In this document: positions 10,195 to 19,071 of the stretch, piece after piece
Layout of the letters: every line of letters begins with the position of its first letter
How positions within the stretch are numbered: position 1 is the first letter of the stretch
NCBI GenBank assembly: GCA_020002265.1
Contig: CP048228.1
Span: forward strand, 682,001-746,000
Direction of reading: 5' to 3'
Source: Anaplasmataceae bacterium AB001_6
Lineage (GTDB): Bacteria > Pseudomonadota > Alphaproteobacteria > Rickettsiales > Anaplasmataceae
DNA: 64,000 nt
The notes under the pieces: model-generated
The model's input: the letters and a program-made list of their open reading frames with translations, nothing else
What the model was told of the DNA's origin: nothing
Database searches by the model: none
Translations under genes and position numbers: made by a program

Positions 10195-10215
10195 TTATTG
10201 TAACAATTACAATAA
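10195..10215. repeat. Perfect 9-base dyad, candidate operator
   Basis: TTATTGTAA and TTACAATAA are exact reverse complements separated by CAA. It lies 150 bases before the glutamate dehydrogenase start and about 250 before gatC, a position and shape fitting a dimeric repressor site or a weak hairpin. No regulator can be assigned. Confidence 0.45.
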
Positions 10216-10379
10216 AATATTTTATTAATTTAATAAATTATGAAAATGATATCAATAAATAAACAACTAAAATTATTTTTACATCTTGAAAAAAAGTTAA
10301 TTAAATCCAGATAAACAATTTTTAATAAATATCATTCATTTCAATAATAAATTTTTAAATAAAATAAGAAAAATAACTG

Positions 10380-10385
10380 TATAAT
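10380..10385 (+). promoter_or_regulatory. Possible -10 element for the gatC-fliP cluster
   Basis: TATAAT about 83 bases before the gatC ATG. No good -35 hexamer at the right distance, so this is weak in DNA that is more than 80 percent A+T. Confidence 0.3.
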
Positions 10386-10467
10386 AATACACTATTAATA
10401 CACTATTTTAACAAGCAATAATTCTATAAATATGTTACCGTTATTTTTTTGCTTAGAATTTAACATT

Positions 10468-10776
10468 ATGGATGAAAATTACATAAAGAAATTATCGTCT
10501 TTGGCAAAATTGACAATAAAAAATCATGAAATGAAAAACTATATAAAATCTGTAAATTTTGTTTTTGATTCTTGGTTAGATAAAATCGATCAACATTATG
10601 AAAAAATCAAAGAAAGAAATAATTTATTAATACAAGAAAGCTATAATAAGGCTGTAGATACTAAATTATTAGATGAAATAGAGCTCTTATCAGATGTTAG
10701 AAAGCATAAAGAGGGAAAGTTTACTTCTTCTGATAAGTCTAGATATTTTACCTTACCTAATATTATAGATAAATAA
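10468..10776 (+). CDS. gatC: Glu-tRNA(Gln)/Asp-tRNA(Asn) amidotransferase subunit C
   Basis: 102 aa. GatC is the small scaffold of the GatCAB complex that converts misacylated Glu-tRNA(Gln) and Asp-tRNA(Asn). The family pattern is recognisable though divergent: an N-terminal helix with KKLSSLAKLTI, then the long helix with FVFDSWLDKID, then the extended tail with DVRKH (family L-R-x-D) and the closing RYFTLPNIID (family FF-VPKV). The ATG at 10468 fits the family start better than the in-frame ATG at 10432. gatA and gatB are not adjacent; instead the next genes, four bases downstream, lead into fliO-fliP. Recognition rests on pattern only, hence moderate confidence. Confidence 0.65.
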   Translation: MDENYIKKLSSLAKLTIKNHEMKNYIKSVNFVFDSWLDKIDQHYEKIKERNNLLIQESYNKAVDTKLLDEIELLSDVRKHKEGKFTSSDKSRYFTLPNIIDK

Positions 10777-10780
10777 TTTT

Positions 10781-11074
10781 ATGAAAGATCAAAGTATAAA
10801 CGCTCTATCAAGCGAATTATCTTCTACTGTTATGAAGATACGCGAGGGATTTGAATCTAATGCAAGTACAGGAAAAATTGATATGTCTCCTTTGAGAAAA
10901 GAAGGGGATAATCTGTTTGCTATAATTGCGCAAATAAGTAAAATCGCTGCTGATGATAATAGATCTGTTGAGATAAAAAATGTATCTAATGAATTGAAAA
11001 ATACGATTGATGAGATAGAAAGTTTGCAAAAATTTGTAATGCAAGGCATAAGAAAAATGTGGAATATTAACTAA
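10781..11074 (+). CDS. Small helical protein in flagellar cluster, function unknown
   Basis: 97 aa, no signal peptide and no membrane segment. The sequence is almost entirely helix-forming with a heptad-like pattern (I-SKIAADD, V-SNELKNTIDEIESLQ). It starts four bases after gatC and stands upstream of another small helical protein and fliO-fliP on the same strand. Its layout resembles that neighbour: an [IV]-D-x-x-P turn near residue 33 followed by two helices ending in I-E-x-L-Q. Small helical cytosolic proteins inside flagellar operons are often export chaperones (FlgN/FliT-like) or rod-associated proteins; that is only an inference from position. I do not recognise the family. Confidence 0.6.
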   Translation: MKDQSINALSSELSSTVMKIREGFESNASTGKIDMSPLRKEGDNLFAIIAQISKIAADDNRSVEIKNVSNELKNTIDEIESLQKFVMQGIRKMWNIN

Positions 11075-11138
11075 GTTAAATATTATGAACATGAATTTAT
11101 GTTATCACTTTAGAAATAAATTTTTATAAGAGGTTTAT

Positions 11139-11423
11139 ATGAACGTAAGAAATGTTGTTGGAGAAATGTCGAGAGAAATTGATGCGGCAGAAATAATGAT
11201 CAAAAATATACGAGAAAATGTAGATTTTGATCCCCAGAAAATAGAAAGTGGGCTGCAAAATATATTATCTTTGGTAAATAAAGTAAACGAATTTGCAAAA
11301 GTTGATTCTGATATTGAAGAATTAAGAAATCTGTATGGAATTTTAGAAAAGAATTTGAAAAAAATAGAAGAGCTACAACAAACTCTAGAAAGCAAAAGTT
11401 GGATGTTTGAATCTGATAAATAA
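11139..11423 (+). CDS. Small coiled-coil protein in flagellar cluster, function unknown
   Basis: 94 aa, preceded by AAGAGG six bases before the ATG, one of the better ribosome binding sites in this window. Soluble and predicted helical throughout: an N-terminal helix (about 8-28), the turn V-D-F-D-P, then a helix pair (38-85) with L-x3-V-N-K-V and LEKNLKKIEELQQTL in heptad register. Shape, length and the turn motif are shared with the preceding gene, so the two may be paralogues or partners in a helical bundle. Lies 76 bases before fliO. Possible flagellar secretion chaperone, inferred from neighbours only. Confidence 0.6.
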   Translation: MNVRNVVGEMSREIDAAEIMIKNIRENVDFDPQKIESGLQNILSLVNKVNEFAKVDSDIEELRNLYGILEKNLKKIEELQQTLESKSWMFESDK

Positions 11424-11499
11424 AATAAAACTTAATAATATTTTAAACTTTTTGTCATACTTCAGTTAATATTATTTTAGATTAATTGCTGCTTTTGTA

Positions 11500-11772
11500 A
11501 TGTCAGATTTTTTAAATCTGCAGTTTGTTCTATCTTTTTTAGTTATACTGTTGATTATAATCATTCCTTTTTTGGTATGGTTTGTTTTTGTAAAGAAAAA
11601 TTTAATTAAATCAGCAAACAGCCAGGATAATGCGTTGAAGATCAAGAGAAGCATTTATGTTACTAGAAAGCAAAAAGTGGCAATTATTGAATATCATAGA
11701 CATGAATATTTAATATTATTAGCAGAAAATCACGCTTTTCTAATTGATAAGATAGGCAATGGAGATACCTAG
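11500..11772 (+). CDS. fliO: Flagellar export-gate assembly protein FliO
   Basis: 90 aa with one membrane helix (about residues 9-31) and a small cytosolic domain. The sequence after the helix fits the FliO pattern: a basic stretch, I-K-R-S-I-Y-V-T-R-K-Q-K-V-A-I-I-E-Y, then Y-L-I-L-L-A-E and F-L-I-D. FliO helps assemble the FliP ring of the flagellar type III export gate. The call is strengthened by the 14-base overlap with fliP. Shorter than the enterobacterial protein but usual for alphaproteobacteria. Confidence 0.75.
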   Translation: MSDFLNLQFVLSFLVILLIIIIPFLVWFVFVKKNLIKSANSQDNALKIKRSIYVTRKQKVAIIEYHRHEYLILLAENHAFLIDKIGNGDT

Positions 11773-12532
11773 TATCTTTCGTAGATCAAATTTTTTGATA
11801 TTAATATTTTTTTCACTGCTTGTACTCTTTCTTTTTTGTTGTGTAAGAGATTTATCAGCAGCTTCTTTTAGTTTAAACGTTGGAGAAGAATCAGATTTAT
11901 CATCTGGAATATTACAGATGGTGATATTAATTACTTTACTTAGCGTAGCTCCATCTCTCCTCTTAATGGTTACTTCTTTTACAAGAATTATCGTTTCTTT
12001 ATCCCTTCTGAGAACAGCAATAGGTTTGCAGCAATCACCGCCAAATATTGTGCTTACTGCTTTGTCATTTTTTCTAACAGTTTTTATAATGACACCCACT
12101 ATAAGCAAAATATATGATGATTCTATAAATCCATTAATGACAAACAGTATTTCTGAAACAGAAGCATTAGAAAAAGCTATAAAACCCGTTCATGCATTTA
12201 TGATTAAAAATGTTCGTCAAAGTGATTTAGCAACTTTTATGAGCATAGCAAATGTAGGTAAGGATGAGATAAAAACTCCTGAAGAAGTTCCTTTAGAAGT
12301 AATATTACCTGCATTCATAATAGGTGAATTAAAGAAAGCTTTTGAAATAGGCTTTTTAATTTTTCTGCCCTTTTTAGTGATAGATTTATTAGTCTCATCT
12401 GTATTATTAGCAATGGGAATGATGATGCTACCCCCGATGACAATATCTTTACCACTGAAATTAATATTCTTTGTTTTAATTGATGGATGGAATATAGTCT
12501 CAGAAAGTTTAGTAAAAAGCTTTATACGTTAA
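11759..12532 (+). CDS. fliP: Flagellar type III export gate protein FliP
   Basis: 257 aa. An N-terminal hydrophobic segment (signal sequence in this family) is followed by the conserved core: LSVAPSLLLMVTSFTRI, LLRTAIGLQQSPPN, FFLTVFIMTP, the periplasmic domain with RQSDLATF, then VILPAFIIGELKKAFEIGF and MMMLPPMTISLPLKL. FliP pentamers with FliQ and FliR form the export channel for flagellar rod, hook and filament proteins. Full length and with all family motifs, so probably functional. Its TAA overlaps the stop codon of the convergent recJ by two bases (shared TTAA). Confidence 0.95.
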   Translation: MEIPSIFRRSNFLILIFFSLLVLFLFCCVRDLSAASFSLNVGEESDLSSGILQMVILITLLSVAPSLLLMVTSFTRIIVSLSLLRTAIGLQQSPPNIVLTALSFFLTVFIMTPTISKIYDDSINPLMTNSISETEALEKAIKPVHAFMIKNVRQSDLATFMSIANVGKDEIKTPEEVPLEVILPAFIIGELKKAFEIGFLIFLPFLVIDLLVSSVLLAMGMMMLPPMTISLPLKLIFFVLIDGWNIVSESLVKSFIR

Positions 12533-14289
12533 AACACTTCTATTATATTAAGTGATATAACTTCTTTTCCTCTCCATAAATCTAGCTTTACTTTAAATAA
12601 AATATGGGTAAAGAATTTTGATATTATCTTATCTCCTGTTGTCGTATCATAGGCATTAAATGCTATGGATTTAACTCTGTAGCCAGTTTTTTTATCTTCA
12701 ACAAAAAACATAATATGTAAATCTTTCAGGATTTTAATATTTAGAATATTAAAATCTTTCATAATGAAACGTGGTTCACTATTGCCCATTCCAAATGGAG
12801 ATATATCTTTCAATAATTTAACGTTATCCATTGTTAAATCAGATATCTTTATAATTGAATCATAATATAATTTTCTTCTCATATCATATTCTTTCAAATT
12901 AAATATAGAATCAAAGAAATTTTTCAAACTTTCTATTTCATTTTTAGCAACAGAAAAACCGCCTGCCATTGCATGCCCTCCACCTTCGATAATAATTTTT
13001 GATTCCTTTGCTTGCAGAATGTAATTACCTATATTTATCCCTGTGATAGAACGAGCACTCGCTTTTCCTATTTCTCCATTAAAAGAAATAACAAAAGTGG
13101 GCAAATGATACATATCTTTAATTCTTCCGGCTACAATTCCAATAACTCCTGGGTGCCAATCTTCACTATATAACAAGATATAGCGTAATTCATCTAAATT
13201 ATATTTCTTGACTTTTTCTATTGCAGAATTTAAAACATGCTTCTCCTCGTTTTGTCTCTCTTTATTGTAAGATACAAGCTCTTCAACATACATTTCTGCC
13301 AAATTCTCATCTCTGGTAGACAATAATTTAGCTCCCAAATCTGATACACCTATCCTACCACCGGAATTAATATGAGGACCTATAATAAATCCAAGATGAT
13401 ATTCATCAATATTAAAAAAAACTTTTTGTTGAGAATTTTGAAAAACTCTTAAAAACACCTCTAGACCAAAATTAGGACGATCTCTTAGAATTTTCAAACC
13501 TTGTATCACAAAAGCTCTGTTTAAGCCGATTAAAGGAACCATATCACAAACAGTGCCTAAAGCGACAATATCCAAATATTTTATCAGATGTGGTATTTCA
13601 ATATTCTGAAAATATTCGTCATTTTTAATAAATTTATTGAGTATTACCAAAACAAGGAAAGTAACTCCAACAGCTGCTAAATGCTTGCAATCAGATACTT
13701 GATCTTTTCTATTTGGATTCACAATGGCAAGAGCATCAGGCAAAATATCTTGGCTAATATGATGATCAATTATTATTATATCAAGGCCAATAGAATTAGC
13801 ATAAGTAACCTGCTCATGAGCTACAGTACCACTATCAACAACTATGCATAATTTATATTTTTCTGATAATTTTTTCAAAGCGTTAACATTTAAGCCATAC
13901 CCTTCTTCTATTCTATCAGGGATATAGATATCAACATCATATTTCAGATCTCTCATATAGTTCTTTATTAGAGCCGAAGAAGTAGCTCCATCAACATCAT
14001 AATCTCCATAAACAACTATTTTTTCCTCATTTTTTATTGCAATAATAATATGCTCCACTGCTTTTTTTATATCAAGCAAATGTTCAGGGTCAGACATTAA
14101 ATATCTTAATTTTGGATGTATAAATGACTCAAATTGTTCTGGATTAATCCCTTTAGCAGATAAGATTTCTGCTATAAATTTTGGAATAGAAAGTGTTTGC
14201 TGTAAAAACAGAGAATTTTTGACATCGCATTCTTTTTTAATCCAGTGATCTGGCAATTTTATTTCTGTTGTTTCTTCATAATGGGACAT
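12529..14289 (-). CDS. recJ: Single-strand-specific 5'-3' exonuclease RecJ
   Basis: 586 aa of the DHH/DHHA1 family. Motif I is GDYDVDGATSS near residue 90, the DHH motif is IIIDHHISQD near 178, and the DHHA1 domain carries GGGHAMAGGFS near residue 440; a C-terminal OB-type domain follows. RecJ degrades 5' single-stranded ends in RecFOR repair, mismatch repair and base excision repair, using Mn2+ or Mg2+. It follows uvrB after eight bases, so the two repair genes form a unit. Length is typical. Confidence 0.95.
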   Translation of the reverse strand: MSHYEETTEIKLPDHWIKKECDVKNSLFLQQTLSIPKFIAEILSAKGINPEQFESFIHPKLRYLMSDPEHLLDIKKAVEHIIIAIKNEEKIVVYGDYDVDGATSSALIKNYMRDLKYDVDIYIPDRIEEGYGLNVNALKKLSEKYKLCIVVDSGTVAHEQVTYANSIGLDIIIIDHHISQDILPDALAIVNPNRKDQVSDCKHLAAVGVTFLVLVILNKFIKNDEYFQNIEIPHLIKYLDIVALGTVCDMVPLIGLNRAFVIQGLKILRDRPNFGLEVFLRVFQNSQQKVFFNIDEYHLGFIIGPHINSGGRIGVSDLGAKLLSTRDENLAEMYVEELVSYNKERQNEEKHVLNSAIEKVKKYNLDELRYILLYSEDWHPGVIGIVAGRIKDMYHLPTFVISFNGEIGKASARSITGINIGNYILQAKESKIIIEGGGHAMAGGFSVAKNEIESLKNFFDSIFNLKEYDMRRKLYYDSIIKISDLTMDNVKLLKDISPFGMGNSEPRFIMKDFNILNIKILKDLHIMFFVEDKKTGYRVKSIAFNAYDTTTGDKIISKFFTHILFKVKLDLWRGKEVISLNIIEVF

Positions 14290-14297
14290 TTGCTACC

Positions 14298-16238
14298 TTA
14301 GGTATTTCTATTTTTGTTGATTATATTTATCTTATTACGTATTTCTATGGCTTTTTCAAAATTTAATTCTTCCGCCGCTTCATGCATTTCAGCAATTAAA
14401 TCTGCTATATTGGTTTCATTATCACCAATATCTATAACATCTGAAAGATATTCATTAAATGCACCAGATATCACTTTATTAACTGTTTTAGGTACTATAT
14501 TGTTATCAATATTATATTTTTCCTGAATTTTCCTTCTCCTCTCGGTTTCTGCTAAAGCTCTTTTAATAGATTTGGTAATAGTATCAGCATATAATATGAC
14601 TCTACCTTCAACGTTACGGGCGGCGCGTCCTATTGTTTGGATTAAAGCAGTCTCTGAACGCAAAAATCCTTCTTTATCTGCATCTAATATTGCAACCAAT
14701 CCACATTCGGGGATATCCAAACCTTCTCTTAACAGATTAATTCCTACTATGACGTCTATTATACCTTTTCTTAAATTGCGGATTATTTCTATTCTTTCCA
14801 AAGTAGTGATGTTTGAATGTAAATATGAAACTTTAATTCCAACATCTTGCATATATTCTGTAAGATTTTCTGCCATTTTTTTTGTCAAAGTTGTAGCAAG
14901 CACTTTATTACCTTTCCTTATTTCCTTATGACATTCATTCAATAAATCATCAACTTGATTATCAACTGGTCTAATAACACACATTGGATCTAGAAGGCCT
15001 GTAGGTCTAATAATTTGTTCAACATATTTTCCATCAGTTTGATCTAATTCATATCTTCCAGGAGTGGCAGAAACATATAAAGTGATTGGGCGAATCTCTT
15101 CCCATTCTTCAAATTTTAATGGCCTGTTATCTCTAGCAGAAGGTAATCTAAAACCATGTTCTATTAAAGAATTTTTTCTAGCTTTATCTCCATTATACAT
15201 AGCGCCAATTTGTGGTACAGTTACATGACTTTCATCTATTATTAGCAGAGAATTTTTAGTAAAATAATCAAACAAAGTGGGAGGTGGCATTCCAGCTTTT
15301 CTTCCAGTTATATAACGAGAATAATTCTCTATACCCTTACACGTACCAGTTTCATATAGCATTTCTATATCAAAATTAGTCCTTTGTTTAATTCTATGTG
15401 ATTCCACAATTTTTCCGAAATCATCAAACTCTTTTATTCTTTGATTTAATTCATCAGATATACTTCTTATAGTTTGATTAATAGTCATTCTTGGTGTTAC
15501 ATAATGGCTATTAGGAAACACACTTATAGCATCTAAAGTGGCGAATGAAGCACCTGTTAGAGGATCAAATTCTTCTATTTTTTCTATATAATCATCAAAA
15601 TAGGATATTCTCCATGCTCTATTTTCATAATGAGATGGAAAAATACTTACAACATCTCCTTTTACATTAAAACTACCTCGGAACAAATTTGTTGTAGTTT
15701 GTTCATAATGCAGTTCTATTAGCCTTTCTTTTAATGTCTCTATTGGTATTTGATCATCCACCTTAACTGGGCATGCCATATTAAGGTAATTTATTGGATC
15801 TCCTAAACCATATATACAAGATATACTTGCAATAACAATTACGTGATCATTTTCTAGTAACGATCTGGTAGCAGAGTGCCTTAAACGATCAATTTTTTCA
15901 TTTATTGATGAATCTTTTTCTATAAAAGTATCTGTTTTTGCAATATAAGCTTCTGGTTGATAATAATCGTAATAAGATACAAAATATTCTACTCTATTAT
16001 CAGGAAAAAAAGATTTCATCTCTTCATATAATTGAGCTGCTAATGTCTTATTATGAGCAAGTATTATCGTTGATTTCTGTAAATTCTGTATAACATTTGC
16101 CATTGTAAATGTTTTTCCAGAGCCAGTAACACCAAGTAAAACAATGTCTTTTTCATTATCTTTGAACCCCTTGCATATTTTTTTAACTGCCATCGATTGA
16201 TCGGCTGATATTTGATAAGAGGTTTTTATTTTGAACAT
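14298..16238 (-). CDS. uvrB: UvrABC excinuclease subunit B
   Basis: 646 aa helicase-like damage verification subunit of nucleotide excision repair. Seen: Walker A LLGVTGSGKTF near residue 35, the beta-hairpin YYDYYQPEAYI that clamps damaged DNA near 92-102, DESH motif II, LREGLDIPE and QTIGRAARN helicase motifs, and a complete C-terminal UVR motif (about 605-640) for UvrC contact. uvrA and uvrC are not in this window. Start ATG at 16238. First gene of a two-gene unit with recJ. Confidence 0.97.
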   Translation of the reverse strand: MFKIKTSYQISADQSMAVKKICKGFKDNEKDIVLLGVTGSGKTFTMANVIQNLQKSTIILAHNKTLAAQLYEEMKSFFPDNRVEYFVSYYDYYQPEAYIAKTDTFIEKDSSINEKIDRLRHSATRSLLENDHVIVIASISCIYGLGDPINYLNMACPVKVDDQIPIETLKERLIELHYEQTTTNLFRGSFNVKGDVVSIFPSHYENRAWRISYFDDYIEKIEEFDPLTGASFATLDAISVFPNSHYVTPRMTINQTIRSISDELNQRIKEFDDFGKIVESHRIKQRTNFDIEMLYETGTCKGIENYSRYITGRKAGMPPPTLFDYFTKNSLLIIDESHVTVPQIGAMYNGDKARKNSLIEHGFRLPSARDNRPLKFEEWEEIRPITLYVSATPGRYELDQTDGKYVEQIIRPTGLLDPMCVIRPVDNQVDDLLNECHKEIRKGNKVLATTLTKKMAENLTEYMQDVGIKVSYLHSNITTLERIEIIRNLRKGIIDVIVGINLLREGLDIPECGLVAILDADKEGFLRSETALIQTIGRAARNVEGRVILYADTITKSIKRALAETERRRKIQEKYNIDNNIVPKTVNKVISGAFNEYLSDVIDIGDNETNIADLIAEMHEAAEELNFEKAIEIRNKINIINKNRNT

Positions 16239-16275
16239 TTATAACACTAATAAAAAATTAAATAGTATAATAGAA

Positions 16276-16302
16276 TTGAAATATAACATTTATCATTATA
16301 AT
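16276..16302 (+). promoter_or_regulatory. Candidate promoter of rpmB-lipA
   Basis: TTGAAA at 16276-16281 and a perfect TATAAT at 16297-16302. The 15-base spacer is shorter than optimal, and the rpmB start is 45 bases downstream. Confidence 0.45.
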
Positions 16303-16346
16303 ATTGTACTGGGATTTTTTATGATTATCTTTTTGGAGACCTCTAT

Positions 16347-16658
16347 ATGTCAAAATGTTGTGATCTAATGTTAAACAAGATCGTAAGATACGGAAATCGT
16401 GTCTCGAAGTCAAATAGAAAAACGAGAAGACAATTTCGTTTAAACTTGATAAATATGAGGCTTGAAAGTAATATCTTGAAAAGAATGTTTTCTTTCAAGA
16501 TAAATACTCGAACTCTCAGAACTATCTATAAGAAAGGTGGTTTTGATGACTTTCTACAGAATACTGCAAATGCAAAGTTGACTGATGAGGGAAAAAAAAT
16601 AAAACGCAAAATATTGAAAAAAGTTGCATTGAGTAAAAATGGTGAAGAAGCTTCCTAA
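16347..16658 (+). CDS. rpmB: Ribosomal protein L28
   Basis: 103 aa protein of the large subunit. The family core is visible: [26 protein letters not shown] at the start, [14 protein letters not shown] in the middle. The C-terminal 30 residues are a Lys-rich extension. GGAG stands eight bases before the ATG (TTGGAGACCTCTAT), and a promoter-like pair lies upstream. Its last 20 bases overlap lipA, so lipA is probably translated by coupling. Confidence 0.93.
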   Translation: MSKCCDLMLNKIVRYGNRVSKSNRKTRRQFRLNLINMRLESNILKRMFSFKINTRTLRTIYKKGGFDDFLQNTANAKLTDEGKKIKRKILKKVALSKNGEEAS

Positions 16659-17517
16659 ACCAAATTGGTTGAGAGTAAAAGCACCTGCAGGGAATATCTT
16701 TGAAGAAACAAAATCTTTGGTAAAAAATCTAAAACTTAATACCGTCTGTGAAGAAGCTGCCTGCCCTAATATCGGTGAATGCTGGAATAAAAGGCATGCT
16801 ACTGTAATGATACTTGGCAGTATATGTACTAGAGCTTGTAGATTTTGTAATGTAGATACAGGTGTTCCTTTTCCTGTGGATAGCTTTGAACCTCAAAGGG
16901 TAGCTTTGTTAGTACAAAATCTAAAATTAAGGCATGTTGTGGTAACTTCTGTTGATCGAGATGACTTACCAGATGGAGGGGCTTCGCATTTTGCAAAAAC
17001 GGTGAATGCAATACGTGAAATATCTGAAAACACTACTGTAGAAATTTTGACTCCTGATTTTTTGGGTAAAATGAACAGTATAGAAATTATCACTGATGCT
17101 AAGCCTGATGTCTTTAATCATAATATAGAGACTGTTCCAAGGTTATATAGAACAATACGACCCAAAGCTAGCTATTTCAATTCTCTGATGCTGTTGAAAA
17201 AAGTAAAAGAGCTAAATAGTAAGATATTCACTAAATCTGGTTTAATGGTAGGATTAGGTGAAAGTATGGATGAAGTTATTCAAGTAATGGAAGATTTAAG
17301 GTCAGCAAATGTGGATTTTTTAACTATAGGTCAATATCTACAGCCCACAAATAATCATGCAGCAGTATCTAAATTTGTAACACCACTTGAATTTAAAGAA
17401 ATGTATGATATAGCCCTCAGGAAAGGTTTTTCAATGGTTTCTTCCAGTCCTTTAACAAGATCATCTTATCACGCTGAAGAAGATTTTCTAAAACTTAAAA
17501 AAAATAAGGCAATTTAG
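16639..17517 (+). CDS. lipA: Lipoyl synthase
   Basis: 292 aa radical-SAM enzyme that inserts two sulfurs into octanoyl groups on E2 subunits and GcvH. The auxiliary cluster motif C-x4-C-x5-C is [12 protein letters not shown] and the radical-SAM motif C-x3-C-x2-C is CTRACRFC; the closing R-S-S-Y motif, whose serine binds the auxiliary cluster, is RSSYHAEE near residue 275. Length is usual. Overlaps rpmB by 20 bases. Ends 15 bases from a convergent cysteine-rich gene. Confidence 0.97.
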   Translation: MVKKLPKPNWLRVKAPAGNIFEETKSLVKNLKLNTVCEEAACPNIGECWNKRHATVMILGSICTRACRFCNVDTGVPFPVDSFEPQRVALLVQNLKLRHVVVTSVDRDDLPDGGASHFAKTVNAIREISENTTVEILTPDFLGKMNSIEIITDAKPDVFNHNIETVPRLYRTIRPKASYFNSLMLLKKVKELNSKIFTKSGLMVGLGESMDEVIQVMEDLRSANVDFLTIGQYLQPTNNHAAVSKFVTPLEFKEMYDIALRKGFSMVSSSPLTRSSYHAEEDFLKLKKNKAI

Positions 17518-17531
17518 CAAAAATTTGCATT

Positions 17532-17981
17532 TCACATGCATGTTCCTAAACACAAATTTCTCCGATCTGCACAACTTGAAGAGCATATTTTTGTTAATCC
17601 TGTTTTTTCAAGATCGATATCTTCATATGAGTTACATACTTCATGGTTAAATGGGTAATATAATGAATTATGCTCAACATCCTCTCTGTAGCAAAATTTG
17701 TCTCTATCAAAATACATATCACTCACATGTTTCATGCATACCATCATACACATAGTATATTGTTTAGCACAAAAATTCATACATTTATCTTCACCTACAG
17801 AACTACTGATATCACAATCAAGGCACATGTCATCGATGTCACTATAATTATAACCATCATCATACATAAAATCGTGGATTCCAATATATATTTCATCAGT
17901 TACCGTATTTCTACCCTGCATACCACAAGCAGAGAAAGTAATTAAAAAATATATATAAATAAAAAGCAAGCGATAAACCAT
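17532..17981 (-). CDS. Exported protein with two identical four-cysteine modules, unknown
   Basis: 149 aa, not recognised. Residues 1-18 are a hydrophobic signal sequence ending in TFSA-Cys19, close to a lipobox (Phe instead of the usual Leu at -3), so it is probably a lipoprotein or a periplasmic protein. The mature part holds 12 further cysteines. Eight of them form two modules with identical spacing, C-x3-C-x6-C-x3-C, at Cys67-71-78-82 and Cys133-137-144-148; the remaining four are Cys53, 56, 97 and 116. i/i+4 cysteine pairs on two helices suggest disulfide-stapled helical hairpins. The rest is acidic and Tyr/Asp-rich. It is a single gene, convergent with lipA, 15 bases away. Two thiol-disulfide proteins encoded elsewhere in the window would be natural partners, but that is inference. 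Confidence 0.7.
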   Translation of the reverse strand: MVYRLLFIYIYFLITFSACGMQGRNTVTDEIYIGIHDFMYDDGYNYSDIDDMCLDCDISSSVGEDKCMNFCAKQYTMCMMVCMKHVSDMYFDRDKFCYREDVEHNSLYYPFNHEVCNSYEDIDLEKTGLTKICSSSCADRRNLCLGTCM

Positions 17982-18070
17982 ACAACAGTTAATATGCTAA
18001 AAGAGAAAACTTTATCTGAATAAATAAAGAATATAGTAAATAAATTAACTTTATATTTACAACAAAAAAA

Positions 18071-19057
18071 TTAAAAAATATTTATAATATCTTTAATTTT
18101 CTTCATTTTCCTCTCAGCAATATCTGCTGCTTTATCATTAGCGATAGAAATCTGATTATAGACATAATCAAGATCAGATCTTATTTTTTGTACTTCATCC
18201 TGTATAGGAATTAATTTGGCAACAAGCATCTCTGCTATTTGATGTTTGAACTCTTGATTACTAACATATAAATCACAAATTTTCTCAATATTGAATCCGG
18301 AAAGAATCGAATATATATTAACCAGGTTCAGCATTTCTGGTCGTTCATTAAGGCTATTAATTTCTAGATGATTTAAAGAATCTGTTTTAGCTGACATAAT
18401 CTTTTTTCTTATTACATCTGGATCATCACTTAAATTTATCCTAGATCTTTCTGAAGAATCACTTTTACTCATCTTTGCATTCCCATTCTTTAAAGACATA
18501 ATCTTTTCTAAATAACGTGAACCAATATATTGCGGCTCAGTAAAAATATCACTTTTAAATATAGTGTTAAAAGATCTGACTAAATCACACGTTAATTCTA
18601 AGTGTTGTTTTTGATCAATGCCTACAGCAACGTGCGTAGCATCATATAACAATATATCTGAAGCCATAAGCAGAGGATAAGTCATAAGGCCAGTGCAAAT
18701 CTTATTTTTTGCACTAGATTTATCCTTGAATTGAGTCATTCTATTTAACCAGCTTATAGGTGTCATACAGCTCAATATCCATTGTAATTCAGTATGGAAT
18801 GAAACCGAAGATTGAACAAATATTATACTTTTTTTAGGATCTAAGCCACTTGCAAGGCAATATATATAAGAAGAAAGAGTATCCTGCTTAAGAGAATCAA
18901 AAGATTGAAGATTAGTACAAGCGTGTAGATCAACAATACAAAAAATTGATTGATCGTAATCATTTTGCAAATCAACCCAATTTGCGATGGCACCAAAATA
19001 ATTACCAATATGTAAACTTCCTGTTGGTTGTATTCCAGAAAACATAGTAGTTTTCAT
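18071..19057 (-). CDS. trpS: Tryptophanyl-tRNA synthetase
   Basis: 328 aa class I synthetase charging tRNA-Trp. The HIGH-type motif is GSLHIGNYFGA near residue 13 and the KMSKS motif is AKMSKSD near residue 195; VGIDQKQHLELTCDL is the family signature between them. Size normal. A G-rich stretch (GGGGGAT) precedes the ATG by about six bases. It follows grpE after 14 bases and is probably co-transcribed with it. Confidence 0.97.
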   Translation of the reverse strand: MKTTMFSGIQPTGSLHIGNYFGAIANWVDLQNDYDQSIFCIVDLHACTNLQSFDSLKQDTLSSYIYCLASGLDPKKSIIFVQSSVSFHTELQWILSCMTPISWLNRMTQFKDKSSAKNKICTGLMTYPLLMASDILLYDATHVAVGIDQKQHLELTCDLVRSFNTIFKSDIFTEPQYIGSRYLEKIMSLKNGNAKMSKSDSSERSRINLSDDPDVIRKKIMSAKTDSLNHLEINSLNERPEMLNLVNIYSILSGFNIEKICDLYVSNQEFKHQIAEMLVAKLIPIQDEVQKIRSDLDYVYNQISIANDKAADIAERKMKKIKDIINIF

Positions 19058-19071
19058 ATTTATCCCCCAAT

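Larger units (their letters stand above)
10045..10467. other. AT-rich divergent intergenic region
   Basis: About 420 bases between the glutamate dehydrogenase and gatC starts, without a convincing ORF. It holds a 21-base dyad at 10195-10215, a GCCTT...AAGGC pair near 10105-10135, a TATAAT hexamer at 10380-10385 and a short direct repeat TAATACACTAT at about 10383-10405, the last two probably belonging to the gatC promoter. I saw no DnaA boxes (TTATCCACA) that would mark an origin. Confidence 0.6.

Noticed and set aside
10045-10467. Possible replication origin because of the very AT-rich stretch
   Set aside because: No DnaA boxes, no origin-linked genes (dnaA, hemE, parAB) next to it.
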